Positions 7,173 to 18,525 of a stretch of 34,334 bases of DNA are shown here, in pieces. Location: NCBI GenBank assembly GCA_024229495.1, contig JAAESJ010000394.1, positions 1 through 34,334 of the forward strand, read 5' to 3'. The position numbers were made by a program, and so were the translations under genes. This stretch comes from Verrucomicrobiaceae bacterium (GTDB lineage: Bacteria > Verrucomicrobiota > Verrucomicrobiia > Verrucomicrobiales > DEV007). Below the pieces are notes generated by a model, which made no database searches, was not told the DNA's origin, and saw nothing but the letters and a program-made list of their open reading frames with translations. Each line of letters starts with the position of its first letter. Within the stretch, counting starts at the first letter, position 1.

Positions 7173-8132
7173 ATGAAAACATTAGCCACCATCACGACAC
7201 TTACCCTCAGCCTTGGCCTCATGGCCATTGGTGCCCCTGACAAAAAAGGCGCCTATGCAACCGTCAAGGACGCACAAGAGGATCCCGACTTTGCCATCCA
7301 GGGGGAATTTGTAGGCAGTTACACCCAGAGCGAGGGCACTGTATCCAAGGTCGGCATTCAGGTCATCGCGCTGGGCAACGGCAAGTTCAGGGCGGTGGGA
7401 TTTGAAGGTGGACTTCCGGGGGCTGGCTGGGATAAGGGAGAACGCTCCCAGTCCGAAGCCGACAAGGCTGCAGACGGCACCGTCACGTTCACCGAGGAAG
7501 ACAGCAAGGCCACGGGGGTCCTGAAGGGAGATGCCCTCACCATCAAGAGCCCTGATGGAAAATCCTTAGGCGTATTAAAACGTATAAACCGTGAAAGCCC
7601 CACCCTCGGCCTCAAGCCACCAAAGGGTGCCACCGAGCTGTTTAACGGCACATCCCTTGACCACTGGAAAAAAGGGGCGAGGAAAACCGCTGACGGACTG
7701 CTCATGGAAGGGGTCAACTCTGCCCGTAATGACTTCAAGAACTTTACCCTTCACATCGAGTTCCAACTGCCCTACATGCCGAAGGCCCGGGGACAGGGGC
7801 GAGGCAACAGCGGCATGTATCTTCTGGGCACTGAAACACAGATGCTCGACTCCTTTGGGCTCTCTGGGCAATCCAATGAGTGTGGCGGCCTCTACAAGTG
7901 GAAACGCCCGGACGAGAACATGTGCTACCCTCCCCTTCGCTGGCAGACTTATGATGTTGAATTCCAGGCTGCCGCCAATGGCAATCCCCCGGTCATGAGC
8001 GTTAAGCACAACGGGGTAACCATCCACGACAAGGTCAAGTTGAGGAAGAACTCGACCCAGGGTGGAATCCACCTGCAAAATCACAGCAACCCGGTCCGCT
8101 ATCGAAACATCTGGATCCTGGAGAAATCCTGA
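7173..8132 (+). CDS. Exported DUF1080 protein (3-keto-disaccharide hydrolase family)
   Basis: This 319-residue protein has a signal peptide (1-20, ending MAIGA). A small beta-rich N-terminal domain (about 25-140) with EGEF/GVLKGD-type repeats comes next. The C-terminal DUF1080 domain (about 150-319) has the hallmarks ATELFNGTSLDHW, GNSGMYLLG, WQTYDVEF and GGIHLQNHSNPVRYRNIWI. DUF1080 proteins have a concanavalin/laminarinase-like fold, and some hydrolyse 3-keto-glycosides made by Gfo/Idh-type oxidoreductases. It follows the cytochrome by 18 bases and so is very probably co-transcribed. Together they would oxidise and cleave a sugar in the periplasm. The exact substrate cannot be read from the sequence. 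Confidence 0.9.
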   Translation: MKTLATITTLTLSLGLMAIGAPDKKGAYATVKDAQEDPDFAIQGEFVGSYTQSEGTVSKVGIQVIALGNGKFRAVGFEGGLPGAGWDKGERSQSEADKAADGTVTFTEEDSKATGVLKGDALTIKSPDGKSLGVLKRINRESPTLGLKPPKGATELFNGTSLDHWKKGARKTADGLLMEGVNSARNDFKNFTLHIEFQLPYMPKARGQGRGNSGMYLLGTETQMLDSFGLSGQSNECGGLYKWKRPDENMCYPPLRWQTYDVEFQAAANGNPPVMSVKHNGVTIHDKVKLRKNSTQGGIHLQNHSNPVRYRNIWILEKS

Positions 8133-8176
8133 CCCGGGCAGTATCTCCGCCACCGGGAAGCAACACCCTTCCACCA

Positions 8177-9073
8177 ATGCGCATCCTGATAACCGGGGCC
8201 ACCGGGCTCATTGGAAATGCATTAACCCCCTACCTGAAAGAGCGAGGCCATGAGGTTCTCTGCCTGACCCGCAACGCAAACCGGCAAGGTGACATAGAGT
8301 GGCACCCGGAAGCCGGGAAACTCGACCTCTCCGGTGCCGGGAAACTCGACGGGGTCATCCACCTTGCCGGCGAGAATATTGCCGAAGGCAGATGGACTCC
8401 CGGGAAGAAAAAGCGAATCCGCTCCAGCCGGCAAAACGGCACCCGGCTTTTGTGCAATGCCCTCGCCGCCATGCCTGAACCTCCCGAAGTCATCATCTCG
8501 GCTTCAGGCATCAACTACTATGAGAAAAGCAATGACGGCAGAATCGACGAAGACTCCCCTGCCGGAACAGGATTTTTATCTGAAGTGTGTCGCGAGTGGG
8601 AACAGTCCACTCTGGCGGCCGAACAAGCTGGCATCCGGGTCTGCAAGTTGCGCATCGGCATGGTCCTGACTCCTGCCGGCGGAGCCCTGAAAAAAATGCT
8701 GCTTCCCTTTAAACTCGGCCTTGGGGGAAGGGTGGGAAGCGGCAAGCAGAGAACGGGATGGATCACCATTGATGACCTCATTGGCATCATTGACTGCGCA
8801 CTGGAAGACCGGCGATGGGAGGGGGCAATCAACGCAGTGGCGCAGGAACCCGCAACCAACAGCCACTTCACAAGACACCTGGCAAGTGCCCTGCGACGCC
8901 CCGCCATTGTGCCTGTCCCCGCAGTGCTGGTCAGGATACTCTTCGGGGAAATGGTCAACGAGACCTTACTGGCAGACCTCCCTGTTTACTCCAAGCGCCT
9001 TGCTGACCTTGGCTACGAGCTGCGCTACCCCAAGATCGCCGGGGCACTTACCCACCTCCTGGGGCAAGCATAA
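8177..9073 (+). CDS. TIGR01777 family NAD(P)-dependent epimerase (YfcH/SulA-like)
   Basis: The 298-residue protein begins with the Rossmann motif ITGATGLIGNAL (4-15) of extended short-chain dehydrogenases. It continues with IHLAGENIAEGRWTPGKK, the signature of the TIGR01777 family, and SASGINYYEKSNDG with the Tyr of the active-site YxxxK. The C-terminal DUF1731 region ends PKIAGALTHLL. No signal peptide is present, so it acts in the cytoplasm. The reaction is unknown for most members of the family. It lies 44 bases after the DUF1080 gene and may be the last gene of that transcript, before the separate thiC unit. Confidence 0.93.
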   Translation: MRILITGATGLIGNALTPYLKERGHEVLCLTRNANRQGDIEWHPEAGKLDLSGAGKLDGVIHLAGENIAEGRWTPGKKKRIRSSRQNGTRLLCNALAAMPEPPEVIISASGINYYEKSNDGRIDEDSPAGTGFLSEVCREWEQSTLAAEQAGIRVCKLRIGMVLTPAGGALKKMLLPFKLGLGGRVGSGKQRTGWITIDDLIGIIDCALEDRRWEGAINAVAQEPATNSHFTRHLASALRRPAIVPVPAVLVRILFGEMVNETLLADLPVYSKRLADLGYELRYPKIAGALTHLLGQA

Positions 9074-9120
9074 GCAATAGTCATAAGCAAAAAAAATCAT
9101 TCCTCCCGGGACAAATGGTT

Positions 9121-9149
9121 TTGACGACGAACGGCGCGCACCCTACGAT
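9121..9149 (+). promoter_or_regulatory. Sigma-70 promoter for the TPP riboswitch-thiC transcript
   Basis: TTGACG (9121-9126) and TACGAT (9144-9149) are 17 bases apart and lie directly before the riboswitch. Transcription would start near 9156, just upstream of the aptamer's first stem. Confidence 0.65.
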
Positions 9150-9162
9150 CATGGATAATAAT

Positions 9163-9258
9163 AAAAACGGGGGTGCTGTCCGGTCAGCTGAGAGTCGATG
9201 CTCACAATATCGACACCCTTTGAACCTGAAACGGGTAATGCCGGCGAAGGGAGTTTTT
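9163..9258 (+). promoter_or_regulatory. TPP (THI-box) riboswitch aptamer controlling thiC
   Basis: The conserved parts of a thiamine pyrophosphate aptamer are all present. P1 is AAAAAC (9163-9168) with GTTTTT (9253-9258). P2 is GGGTG (9171-9175) with CACCC (9214-9218). The signature CTGAGA is at 9188-9193. P3 is GTCGAT/ATCGAC (9194-9199 with 9209-9214). The second signature TGAACCTGA begins at 9221, followed by CGGGTAATGCCGG and CGAAGGGA. With TPP bound the aptamer should shut off the downstream thiamine synthesis gene. The AAGGGA at its 3' edge can also pair with TCCCTT at 9285-9290, a likely part of the switch. Confidence 0.96.
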
Positions 9259-9290
9259 TCAGGTAGATGCCCCATCAGGCCATTTCCCTT

Positions 9291-9333
9291 AAAGGCTGCG
9301 CTTCGAATACAAAGGTGCAGCCTTTTCCTTTTA
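9291..9333 (+). terminator. Intrinsic terminator, expression platform of the TPP riboswitch
   Basis: AAAGGCTGC (9291-9299) pairs with GCAGCCTTT (9317-9325), followed by a T-rich tail to about 9333. It lies between aptamer and thiC, so thiamine pyrophosphate is expected to end transcription here. This is inferred from position and structure. Confidence 0.8.
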
Positions 9334-9340
9334 AAAGTAA

Positions 9341-13029
<3,689 letters not shown>

Positions 13030-13083
13030 TGCATACAGGGGAGCCCTTACTGTTTTTTCTTCAGCAAAACAATCCCCTTATAG

Positions 13084-13089
13084 ATTATA
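13084..13089 (-). promoter_or_regulatory. -10 box of the protease promoter
   Basis: The minus strand reads TATAAT about 55 bases before the protease ATG. The region around it is AT-rich, but no good -35 is found at 16-18 bases, so only the -10 is called. Confidence 0.4.
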
Positions 13090-13156
13090 CTCTAATTAGA
13101 TAAAAACCGACGAGTTTTGTTCAATCATTTAATCCCTGCCAAAACATTGGTGCCAA

Positions 13157-13259
13157 GGCTATCATCATTATTGCTGATAGCCAGAAGCGTCTGCCAAGAC
13201 AAGGGGCAAAACGTTATTGCTCTGGTAATGAACCCGCCAGCTAGAAGCAACCATTGCTT
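13157..13259. other. Two hairpins in the 13.03-13.27 kb intergenic region
   Basis: The 239-base gap between the protease and the small membrane gene holds GGCTATCA/TGATAGCC (13157-13164 with 13175-13182) and AAGCAA/TTGCTT (13245-13250 with 13254-13259). The second ends nine bases before the small ORF's ATG and could mask its ribosome binding site. No RNA family is recognised. Confidence 0.4.
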
Positions 13260-13268
13260 GGCAAATAA

Positions 13269-13427
13269 ATGAACCAATATCTCCTTATCGCGATCCTCTC
13301 GACCATTGCAATGATGCTTTCAGGTGGATCAGCAATGATTGCCCCTAAGCCTCTCAACCAACTAGGTTTCGCACTATTTACCATCGCCGCTACACTGAAT
13401 TGGGTCGAGTTCTCAAAACGTAAGTAA
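13269..13427 (+). CDS. Small hydrophobic membrane protein, 52 residues
   Basis: ATG at 13269 opens a 52-codon frame ending at TAA 13425-13427, eight bases before the exonuclease ATG. The product starts MNQYLLIAILSTIAMMLSGG and has two hydrophobic stretches (about 4-24 and 31-45) around a short MIAPKPLNQ turn. It ends in a basic WVEFSKRK, as expected for a two-pass inner-membrane peptide with a cytoplasmic positive tail. I recognise no family. Placement and clean composition suggest it is translated and co-transcribed with the exonuclease. No strong Shine-Dalgarno is present. Confidence 0.6.
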   Translation: MNQYLLIAILSTIAMMLSGGSAMIAPKPLNQLGFALFTIAATLNWVEFSKRK

Positions 13428-13435
13428 AAGAAACG

Positions 13436-13999
13436 ATGGATTTCGCGGCAATCGATTTTGAATCGACCGGTCACCTGGAAGATAGAGGTGATGAACCCAT
13501 CCAGATCGGGATTGCTCTCATGCAGGGAGTTGATATTACCCCCGATCATTTCTTTAGGAGCTTTATCCAACCTGATCAGCCCCGAGCGATCTCCCATGCA
13601 GCCCGTGCAGTGCATAGAATCAAGGATGATGACCTGCAAGGAGCACCATTGCTGGTCAACCTCTGGCCAACAATCCGTAACGCGTTGAAGGCGCGAGTAG
13701 TGGTCGCCCACGGTGCAGGCACTGAGAAGCGCTTTCTAAGGGCATTCCCAATACACGGCTTTGGCCCCTGGGTGGATACACTGCAATTAGCCAGAAAATA
13801 CCTGCCAACCCTCAACGATTACTCACTCGGTGCCCTGTTGCAAAATCTCAACCTGGAAGAGGAAGTCACAGCCTTGTGCCCGGGATTGAGCTGGCATGAT
13901 GCGCTCTTTGATGCCGTAGCAAGCCTCATCCTGTTGCGACGCATACTGAAGGAAAGCGCCAGTGTGGATGATCCCGGTGCCCTGTTGGGCATCTCCTAG
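13436..13999 (+). CDS. DnaQ-like 3'-5' exonuclease
   Basis: This 187-residue protein is a lone DEDDh exonuclease domain. Exo I is IDFEST (Asp7, Glu9). Exo II is VVAHGAGTEKRFL, where Glu97 stands at the place usually held by Asp. Exo III is WHDALFDAVAS (His154, Asp159), which marks the DEDDh subtype. It probably removes nucleotides from DNA 3' ends in proofreading or repair, or trims RNA. It is shorter than the usual epsilon subunit (about 240) and lacks a C-terminal polymerase-binding tail, so it is more likely an accessory nuclease than the replicative proofreader. It is preceded by the 52-residue membrane gene and followed by a terminator. Confidence 0.88.
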   Translation: MDFAAIDFESTGHLEDRGDEPIQIGIALMQGVDITPDHFFRSFIQPDQPRAISHAARAVHRIKDDDLQGAPLLVNLWPTIRNALKARVVVAHGAGTEKRFLRAFPIHGFGPWVDTLQLARKYLPTLNDYSLGALLQNLNLEEEVTALCPGLSWHDALFDAVASLILLRRILKESASVDDPGALLGIS

Positions 14000-14036
14000 G
14001 AGAATTCTCCGGCAGCAATCCCCCTAAACCCGGCCC

Positions 14037-14095
14037 ATGCATGGCAATGGCAAGGTTTTGCCATGCATCACCCCGACAAAGCAGGCCCTGCTTTT
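14037..14095 (+). terminator. Hairpin plus terminator after the exonuclease gene
   Basis: A strong 11-bp stem ATGCATGGCAA/TTGCCATGCAT (14037-14047 with 14058-14068) is followed by a second, short hairpin AAAGCA/TGCTTT around 14078-14094. A T-run belongs to the second stem, which looks like the intrinsic terminator. Confidence 0.6.
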
Positions 14096-14187
14096 CTGTT
14101 GAAAATATGGGAAAAACACGCCAAACCCTTTTATTATAGTAATTATGGATTTCGCCATAGAATCGGTTGCTTTTTATGATATTTATA

Positions 14188-14193
14188 TATAAT
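14188..14193 (+). promoter_or_regulatory. Possible -10 box upstream of the secretin gene
   Basis: TATAAT lies in an AT-rich run 28 bases before the first possible ATG. TTGCTT at 14167 is 15 bases upstream, a short spacer, so the call is weak. Confidence 0.3.
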
Positions 14194-14220
14194 TTGTAAA
14201 TTTATTGGACTTCGAACTTC

Positions 14221-16329
14221 ATGGTTGAAGTCCTCCACCACACAAGAAGACCCATGATATTTGCAACCACACGCAAAAGACTGCGGACTATGGCCACAAG
14301 AGCCAAATACGCATTAATCATCACCCCCACCATTCTCTTCGCTCTGATACCCTTTGCCGCAACAAAGGAAATTATCAGCACGAGCATGGAAACCTCGGCG
14401 GCATATGAAACCGCAGCAACCCCCCTCCGCAAGGCCCCTGAGAAAAACTATGATTTCAACCGTGCCTCTGTGCGTGATGTCCTGCGCTTCCTTGCAGACG
14501 ATGCGGAGATTGATTTCGTGGCCCTGCCTGAAGATGGAGACAATAATAATACCAAGCTCATTACTTTCTCTCTGAATAAAAGTCCATTCTCCGCACTGGA
14601 GACCATATCAAGAATGAACGGTGTTGCCCTTGTCTTTGAGGACAACGTCTGGCATATGCGCCCTTTCAATGATACCGCAGTCATCGCGCGCTCTTATCGG
14701 GTGCGCTTTAACACTGCAGAGTTGAAAGGAAGTGGCAAATCAAGCAGTTCAATAGGGGCCGCGGGAGCCGGCAACCTCGGCGGCGCAAGCAACTTCGGCA
14801 ACTCAGGTGGTGGATTTGGCGGCAGCGCAGGCGGCGGGTCTGGAAATTCTGGCTCAGGAGGATTCGGTGGGCTGGGGCTGAGCGGAGGAGCTGGTGTATT
14901 TTCCACCAGCGCGGATGAACTGGTCGAGGCCGTCAAGGGAATCGTGGGAATACGCACTGCCGGAATGAACGTGATAATTGCCCCTGGCATTAATGCCGTT
15001 GGCAACTTCGGCCCGATGCAGGCCGGAACAGGTCATCATGCAATCTCTGCCACCAACGTCAACGCGGCGAAGACATCAACCACCGAGGCGGGAAATGGAC
15101 AGGTCCTGTGGAACTCTGACACCAATTCCCTGTTTGTCGTGGCAACCCGCCAACAACACCAATTGGTGGAAAAATATCTCGAGACCATCGATCAACCTCA
15201 ACCACTCATTGCCGTAGAGGTGAAATTCTTCGAAACCACCAAGGATCCGCGCAAGCAAATGGGAGTGGACTGGTCCGGCACCATGGATGGAGGTTACGGG
15301 CTCAGCCTGTCGGACATGACCACCAACGTGGATCTCTCACGCCTCAAGGACACTCAACTGCCCATGACTGCCATCCTCAGTGCCCCTGACGTACAGGCAA
15401 AGGTTATGGCACTGATCAAGGATCGCCAGACAACCACTGTCAGTTATCCCAGGGTGCTCACCCGCAACAACCGCGAGGTCGCTATCCAGAGCGTTGTTAA
15501 TCAGCCCGTTCTCTCCGCTCAGTCCAGCACCACCCCGGGAGTAGGTGGAACAACCACATCCTCGGTGACCTACCTCCCCATAGGAACAAGCATCAATGTT
15601 CTTCCAAAGCGCCTCGAGGATGGTCGTATATCCTTGCAGGTACTCATAACGGTATCCAGCATCATCGGTTCTGAAATCATCGGAGGTAATGCATATCCTG
15701 TTGCAAGTTCACGGGTCTTCACCGCTCCGCTGGAAGTTGAAAGTGGATACACACTTGCCATCGGAGGCCTTGATGAAGCCTCTGATTCACGTGAAGGAGC
15801 CGGCCTGCCGTTACTGAGCAGGATTCCAATCCTCAAGCACGGCTTTAAAAGCGACCGCAAGACTCACACCCGCAAGAATATGCTGATATTTATCACGCCA
15901 ACAATCCTGGATGCCAAGAGCGGAGGACTCTCCAAAAAACCAATCTCGGAAATTCCTCTGCGAGGCGATATTCCCCGAGCAAAACTCCCGCGCGTCCGTC
16001 CGGACGGATCTCTGGAAGGAGGCATTGATGCAGTGAGTGAGGCTATCGCCTGGCTTCAACAGGAATTCATGCTCATCGAGCAAATCATCACCGAAAACCG
16101 TGCCCTTAGGGAACATGGCGAGCAACTCGACAAACTGATAAACACAGCGGACATGCTCTGGAACCAGATAAATACCCACAAGGAGAAAAAACCATCCTCC
16201 TCCGAGGAACTCAAGGACAAGGAACGCTCCCTTGATGAACTGCATTCCAGGATGCAGACGGTTCGACAGCAACTTTACAGGGGAAACTATCAACTATTCA
16301 GCCGACCTCTGACGCAAGTTTTACGCTAA
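14221..16329 (+). CDS. Secretin-family outer-membrane protein (GspD/PilQ-like)
   Basis: The product, up to 702 residues, has an N-terminal hydrophobic export signal (about 27-47). The ATGs at 14254 and 14290 would give a more typical signal peptide than 14221. Residues about 78-165 form an N0-like domain (FNRASVRDVLRFLADDAEIDFVAL). A glycine/serine-rich linker of about 55 residues follows (170-228). An N1-type domain carries VLWNSDTNSLFVVAT. The secretin core (about 395-565) carries VSYPRVLTRNNREVAIQSV, the GTSINVLP region, the YTLAIGGL segment and NMLIFITPTI. The last 110 residues are charged and coiled-coil-like. Secretins form gated outer-membrane channels for type II secretion or type IV pili. 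No partner gene is nearby, so it is an orphan here. A strong terminator follows. Confidence 0.9.
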   Translation: MVEVLHHTRRPMIFATTRKRLRTMATRAKYALIITPTILFALIPFAATKEIISTSMETSAAYETAATPLRKAPEKNYDFNRASVRDVLRFLADDAEIDFVALPEDGDNNNTKLITFSLNKSPFSALETISRMNGVALVFEDNVWHMRPFNDTAVIARSYRVRFNTAELKGSGKSSSSIGAAGAGNLGGASNFGNSGGGFGGSAGGGSGNSGSGGFGGLGLSGGAGVFSTSADELVEAVKGIVGIRTAGMNVIIAPGINAVGNFGPMQAGTGHHAISATNVNAAKTSTTEAGNGQVLWNSDTNSLFVVATRQQHQLVEKYLETIDQPQPLIAVEVKFFETTKDPRKQMGVDWSGTMDGGYGLSLSDMTTNVDLSRLKDTQLPMTAILSAPDVQAKVMALIKDRQTTTVSYPRVLTRNNREVAIQSVVNQPVLSAQSSTTPGVGGTTTSSVTYLPIGTSINVLPKRLEDGRISLQVLITVSSIIGSEIIGGNAYPVASSRVFTAPLEVESGYTLAIGGLDEASDSREGAGLPLLSRIPILKHGFKSDRKTHTRKNMLIFITPTILDAKSGGLSKKPISEIPLRGDIPRAKLPRVRPDGSLEGGIDAVSEAIAWLQQEFMLIEQIITENRALREHGEQLDKLINTADMLWNQINTHKEKKPSSSEELKDKERSLDELHSRMQTVRQQLYRGNYQLFSRPLTQVLR

Positions 16330-16358
16330 ATAATTGATAATACTCTCCTTGTGTGGTT

Positions 16359-16395
16359 GGGGGTCTTGGGATTTCGGTCCCGGGACCCCCTTTTT
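16359..16395 (+). terminator. Rho-independent terminator after the secretin gene
   Basis: GGGGGTC (16359-16365) pairs with GACCCCC (16384-16390). Inside it GGGA pairs with TCCC and two T-G wobbles extend the stem. The loop is six bases, and five T residues follow directly (16391-16395). Confidence 0.92.
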
Positions 16396-16437
16396 CATAT
16401 GCTTGCAGTCTGGGGAAATTTCCGCTAAAAAGGCACA

Positions 16438-17562
16438 ATGGCTAATATTCCACATCTTTTCTTCGCTTTCCTGGCAACCCTCTTGCTGTCAAACTGTGGC
16501 ACAGTGAAAATTACCAAGGCACCATTCGGAAAAACCAGCGACGGCCAAGCTGTCGATATCTACACACTTTCCAATCCAGGCGGAATGGAAGCAAAAATCA
16601 CCAACTATGGTGGAATCGTCACTCAACTGCATGTCCCCGACAACAAAGGAAAACCAGGTGATGTGGTCTTGGGGTATGACAAGTTGGCAAGCTACATCGA
16701 AGCCAGCCCATACTTTGGTTGCATCACTGGCCGATATGCAAACCGCATTGCGAAGGGACGCTTCACCATCGAGGGAACTGAATACAAGCTGGCCACCAAT
16801 AATGGTGACAACCACCTTCACGGAGGCGATGTCGGGCTGGATAAAAAAGTATGGACCGTCAAGGAGGTACAGGGAGTCGGCAGAGCCGGTATAGAGTTAA
16901 GCTACACTAGCCCCGATGGTGAGGAAGGTTACCCGGGCAACCTCAACTGCAAAGTTACCTACTGGTTAACGGTTCAGAACGAACTAGAAATCCAGTATGA
17001 GGCAACCACCGACAAGGCAACACATATCAATCTGACTCATCACTCCTACTTCAACCTTGCCGGCGCCGGCAGTGGCGACATCCTCAATCATGAAGTCGAA
17101 ATCCTCGCGGACAAGTTCGTCCCTACTGATGCGGGGAATATCCCACTGGGGGATCTTGCCTCCGTTAAAGGCACCCCCTTTGACTTCCTTACCCCGCACA
17201 CTGTTGGAGAGCGCATAGGTCAGGAGGACCAACAACTCAAGGTGGGCAAAGGCTACGACCACAATTGGGTAATCAATCCCACCGGCAAGGGACTTGAACT
17301 GGCCGCACGCGTTACCGAGAAGAACAGTGGCAGAGTAATGGAGGTTCTCACTGATCAGCCAGGCATTCAATTCTACACCGGCAATTTCCTCGATGGATCC
17401 AATGTCGGCAAAGGAGGGAAAATCTACAAGCACCGCAATGCATTTTGCCTGGAAACACAAAAATTCCCGGACAGTCCTAATAATCCCTCCTATCCTTCAA
17501 GCCTGCTGGAACCCGGTCAGACATACAGGCACATGTGCGTATACCGCTTCACAACCAAGTAA
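16438..17562 (+). CDS. galM: Aldose 1-epimerase (galactose mutarotase), lipoprotein
   Basis: The 374-residue enzyme interconverts alpha and beta anomers of hexoses. It starts with a lipoprotein signal ending LLLSNC, with Cys20 as the lipidation site, so it acts outside the cytoplasm, anchored to a membrane. Family motifs are GGIVTQLHVPD, GCITGRYANRIAKGRF, the DNHLHGG histidine, NLTHHSYFNLAG with the catalytic His, and the C-terminal FCLETQKFPDSPN with the catalytic Glu. The length agrees with exported GalM homologues of Gram-negative bacteria. It stands between the secretin terminator and a glycosyltransferase gene and looks monocistronic. Confidence 0.95.
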   Translation: MANIPHLFFAFLATLLLSNCGTVKITKAPFGKTSDGQAVDIYTLSNPGGMEAKITNYGGIVTQLHVPDNKGKPGDVVLGYDKLASYIEASPYFGCITGRYANRIAKGRFTIEGTEYKLATNNGDNHLHGGDVGLDKKVWTVKEVQGVGRAGIELSYTSPDGEEGYPGNLNCKVTYWLTVQNELEIQYEATTDKATHINLTHHSYFNLAGAGSGDILNHEVEILADKFVPTDAGNIPLGDLASVKGTPFDFLTPHTVGERIGQEDQQLKVGKGYDHNWVINPTGKGLELAARVTEKNSGRVMEVLTDQPGIQFYTGNFLDGSNVGKGGKIYKHRNAFCLETQKFPDSPNNPSYPSSLLEPGQTYRHMCVYRFTTK

Positions 17563-17685
17563 GCGTAAGCAGTAGTTCTGCTCGCAATCGCAGTGAAGTG
17601 TTAATGAACGGGCCTCACTCATTATACAACTGCATATTGATCATTACAGTTTTGTAAGGGTTGCCGGTAAAACCACCCATCCACA

Positions 17686-18468
17686 ATCACAACGCAACTC
17701 TCCTCACCGATCCTGCTGGTCATCCCTGCTTACCGGGAAAGCGAGCGCCTGCCTGAATTCCTCGCCGAGCTCTGTGAACAAGCATCAACTTCAGGGCTGG
17801 CTATCAATATATGCCCTGTTGATGACGGTTCCGGAACGCTTGAAGCGGATAAAATGCGTGAATTGGTCTCGCAGTTACAGCCTCAATATCCATTCCTGGA
17901 AAACGCAGTGTGCCTGGATCAAAATGCAGGAAAGGGAGGCGCTATTTATGCAGGTTGGGATGCTGCCAGGGAGAAAAATTTCCAATGGCTGGCTTTCGTA
18001 GATGCTGACGGCGCCGTTTCAGCTAAGGAAACCATGAGAGTTATCTCGGAAGCCGTGTCGGTCCCGGTCGAGTCAAAAGCCTGCACGTGGGCTGTCCGCG
18101 TACGCAGCGACGACACAAAAATTCGCCGCACTTTCCTTCGCAAGATATTAGGAAACATCTTCAGACTACTGGTGAAGTTAACATTTCATCTCCCCGTGAG
18201 GGATACCCAATGCGGGCTGAAATGCCTTCCAGCTGAAGCATACTGGAAGGTTCGTCATCATCTTGTTGAAAAACGCTTTGTTTTCGATGTCGAGCTATGC
18301 ATGCAACTTGTCCGGGAAGGTTACCTTATCAGGGAAAACCCAATATCCTGGAACGAAAGTTCAGGTAGCACGTTGAACATGAAGTCGGCATTGCGAATGC
18401 TGATCTCCCTGGTCGGCGTGCGATGGAGAATACTGAAACGGCCACGTAAGTCGAATTCCCTCCAATAA
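17686..18468 (+). CDS. Glycosyltransferase family 2 without a standard start codon
   Basis: The reading frame codes for a GT-A fold glycosyltransferase from about 17701. ILLVIPAYRESERL is the first beta-strand, CPVDDGSG (from 17815) binds the nucleotide, QNAGKGGAIYAGW follows, and FVDADGAV is the metal-binding DxD. It resembles dolichyl-phosphate mannose synthase-like enzymes that use NDP-sugars at the membrane. The only ATG in the frame (17854) would remove the strand-1 and DDGS motifs. Upstream the frame is closed by TAA at 17668, and between them no ATG, GTG or TTG exists. I have set the start at ATC 17686, the first near-cognate codon. A lost start codon, a sequence error or true AUC initiation are all possible. 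No C-terminal transmembrane helices are present. Confidence 0.7.
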   Translation: MTTQLSSPILLVIPAYRESERLPEFLAELCEQASTSGLAINICPVDDGSGTLEADKMRELVSQLQPQYPFLENAVCLDQNAGKGGAIYAGWDAAREKNFQWLAFVDADGAVSAKETMRVISEAVSVPVESKACTWAVRVRSDDTKIRRTFLRKILGNIFRLLVKLTFHLPVRDTQCGLKCLPAEAYWKVRHHLVEKRFVFDVELCMQLVREGYLIRENPISWNESSGSTLNMKSALRMLISLVGVRWRILKRPRKSNSLQ

Positions 18469-18525
18469 CTTGGCGCACCCGGACGCTGGAACCCGTTACG
18501 GTTTTCCTCTAGTTTCTTGTTGCGT

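Noticed and set aside
17604-17655. Short ATG frame before the glycosyltransferase as its true start
   Set aside because: It ends at a TAA after 17 codons in another frame and cannot join the GT2 frame without a frameshift.
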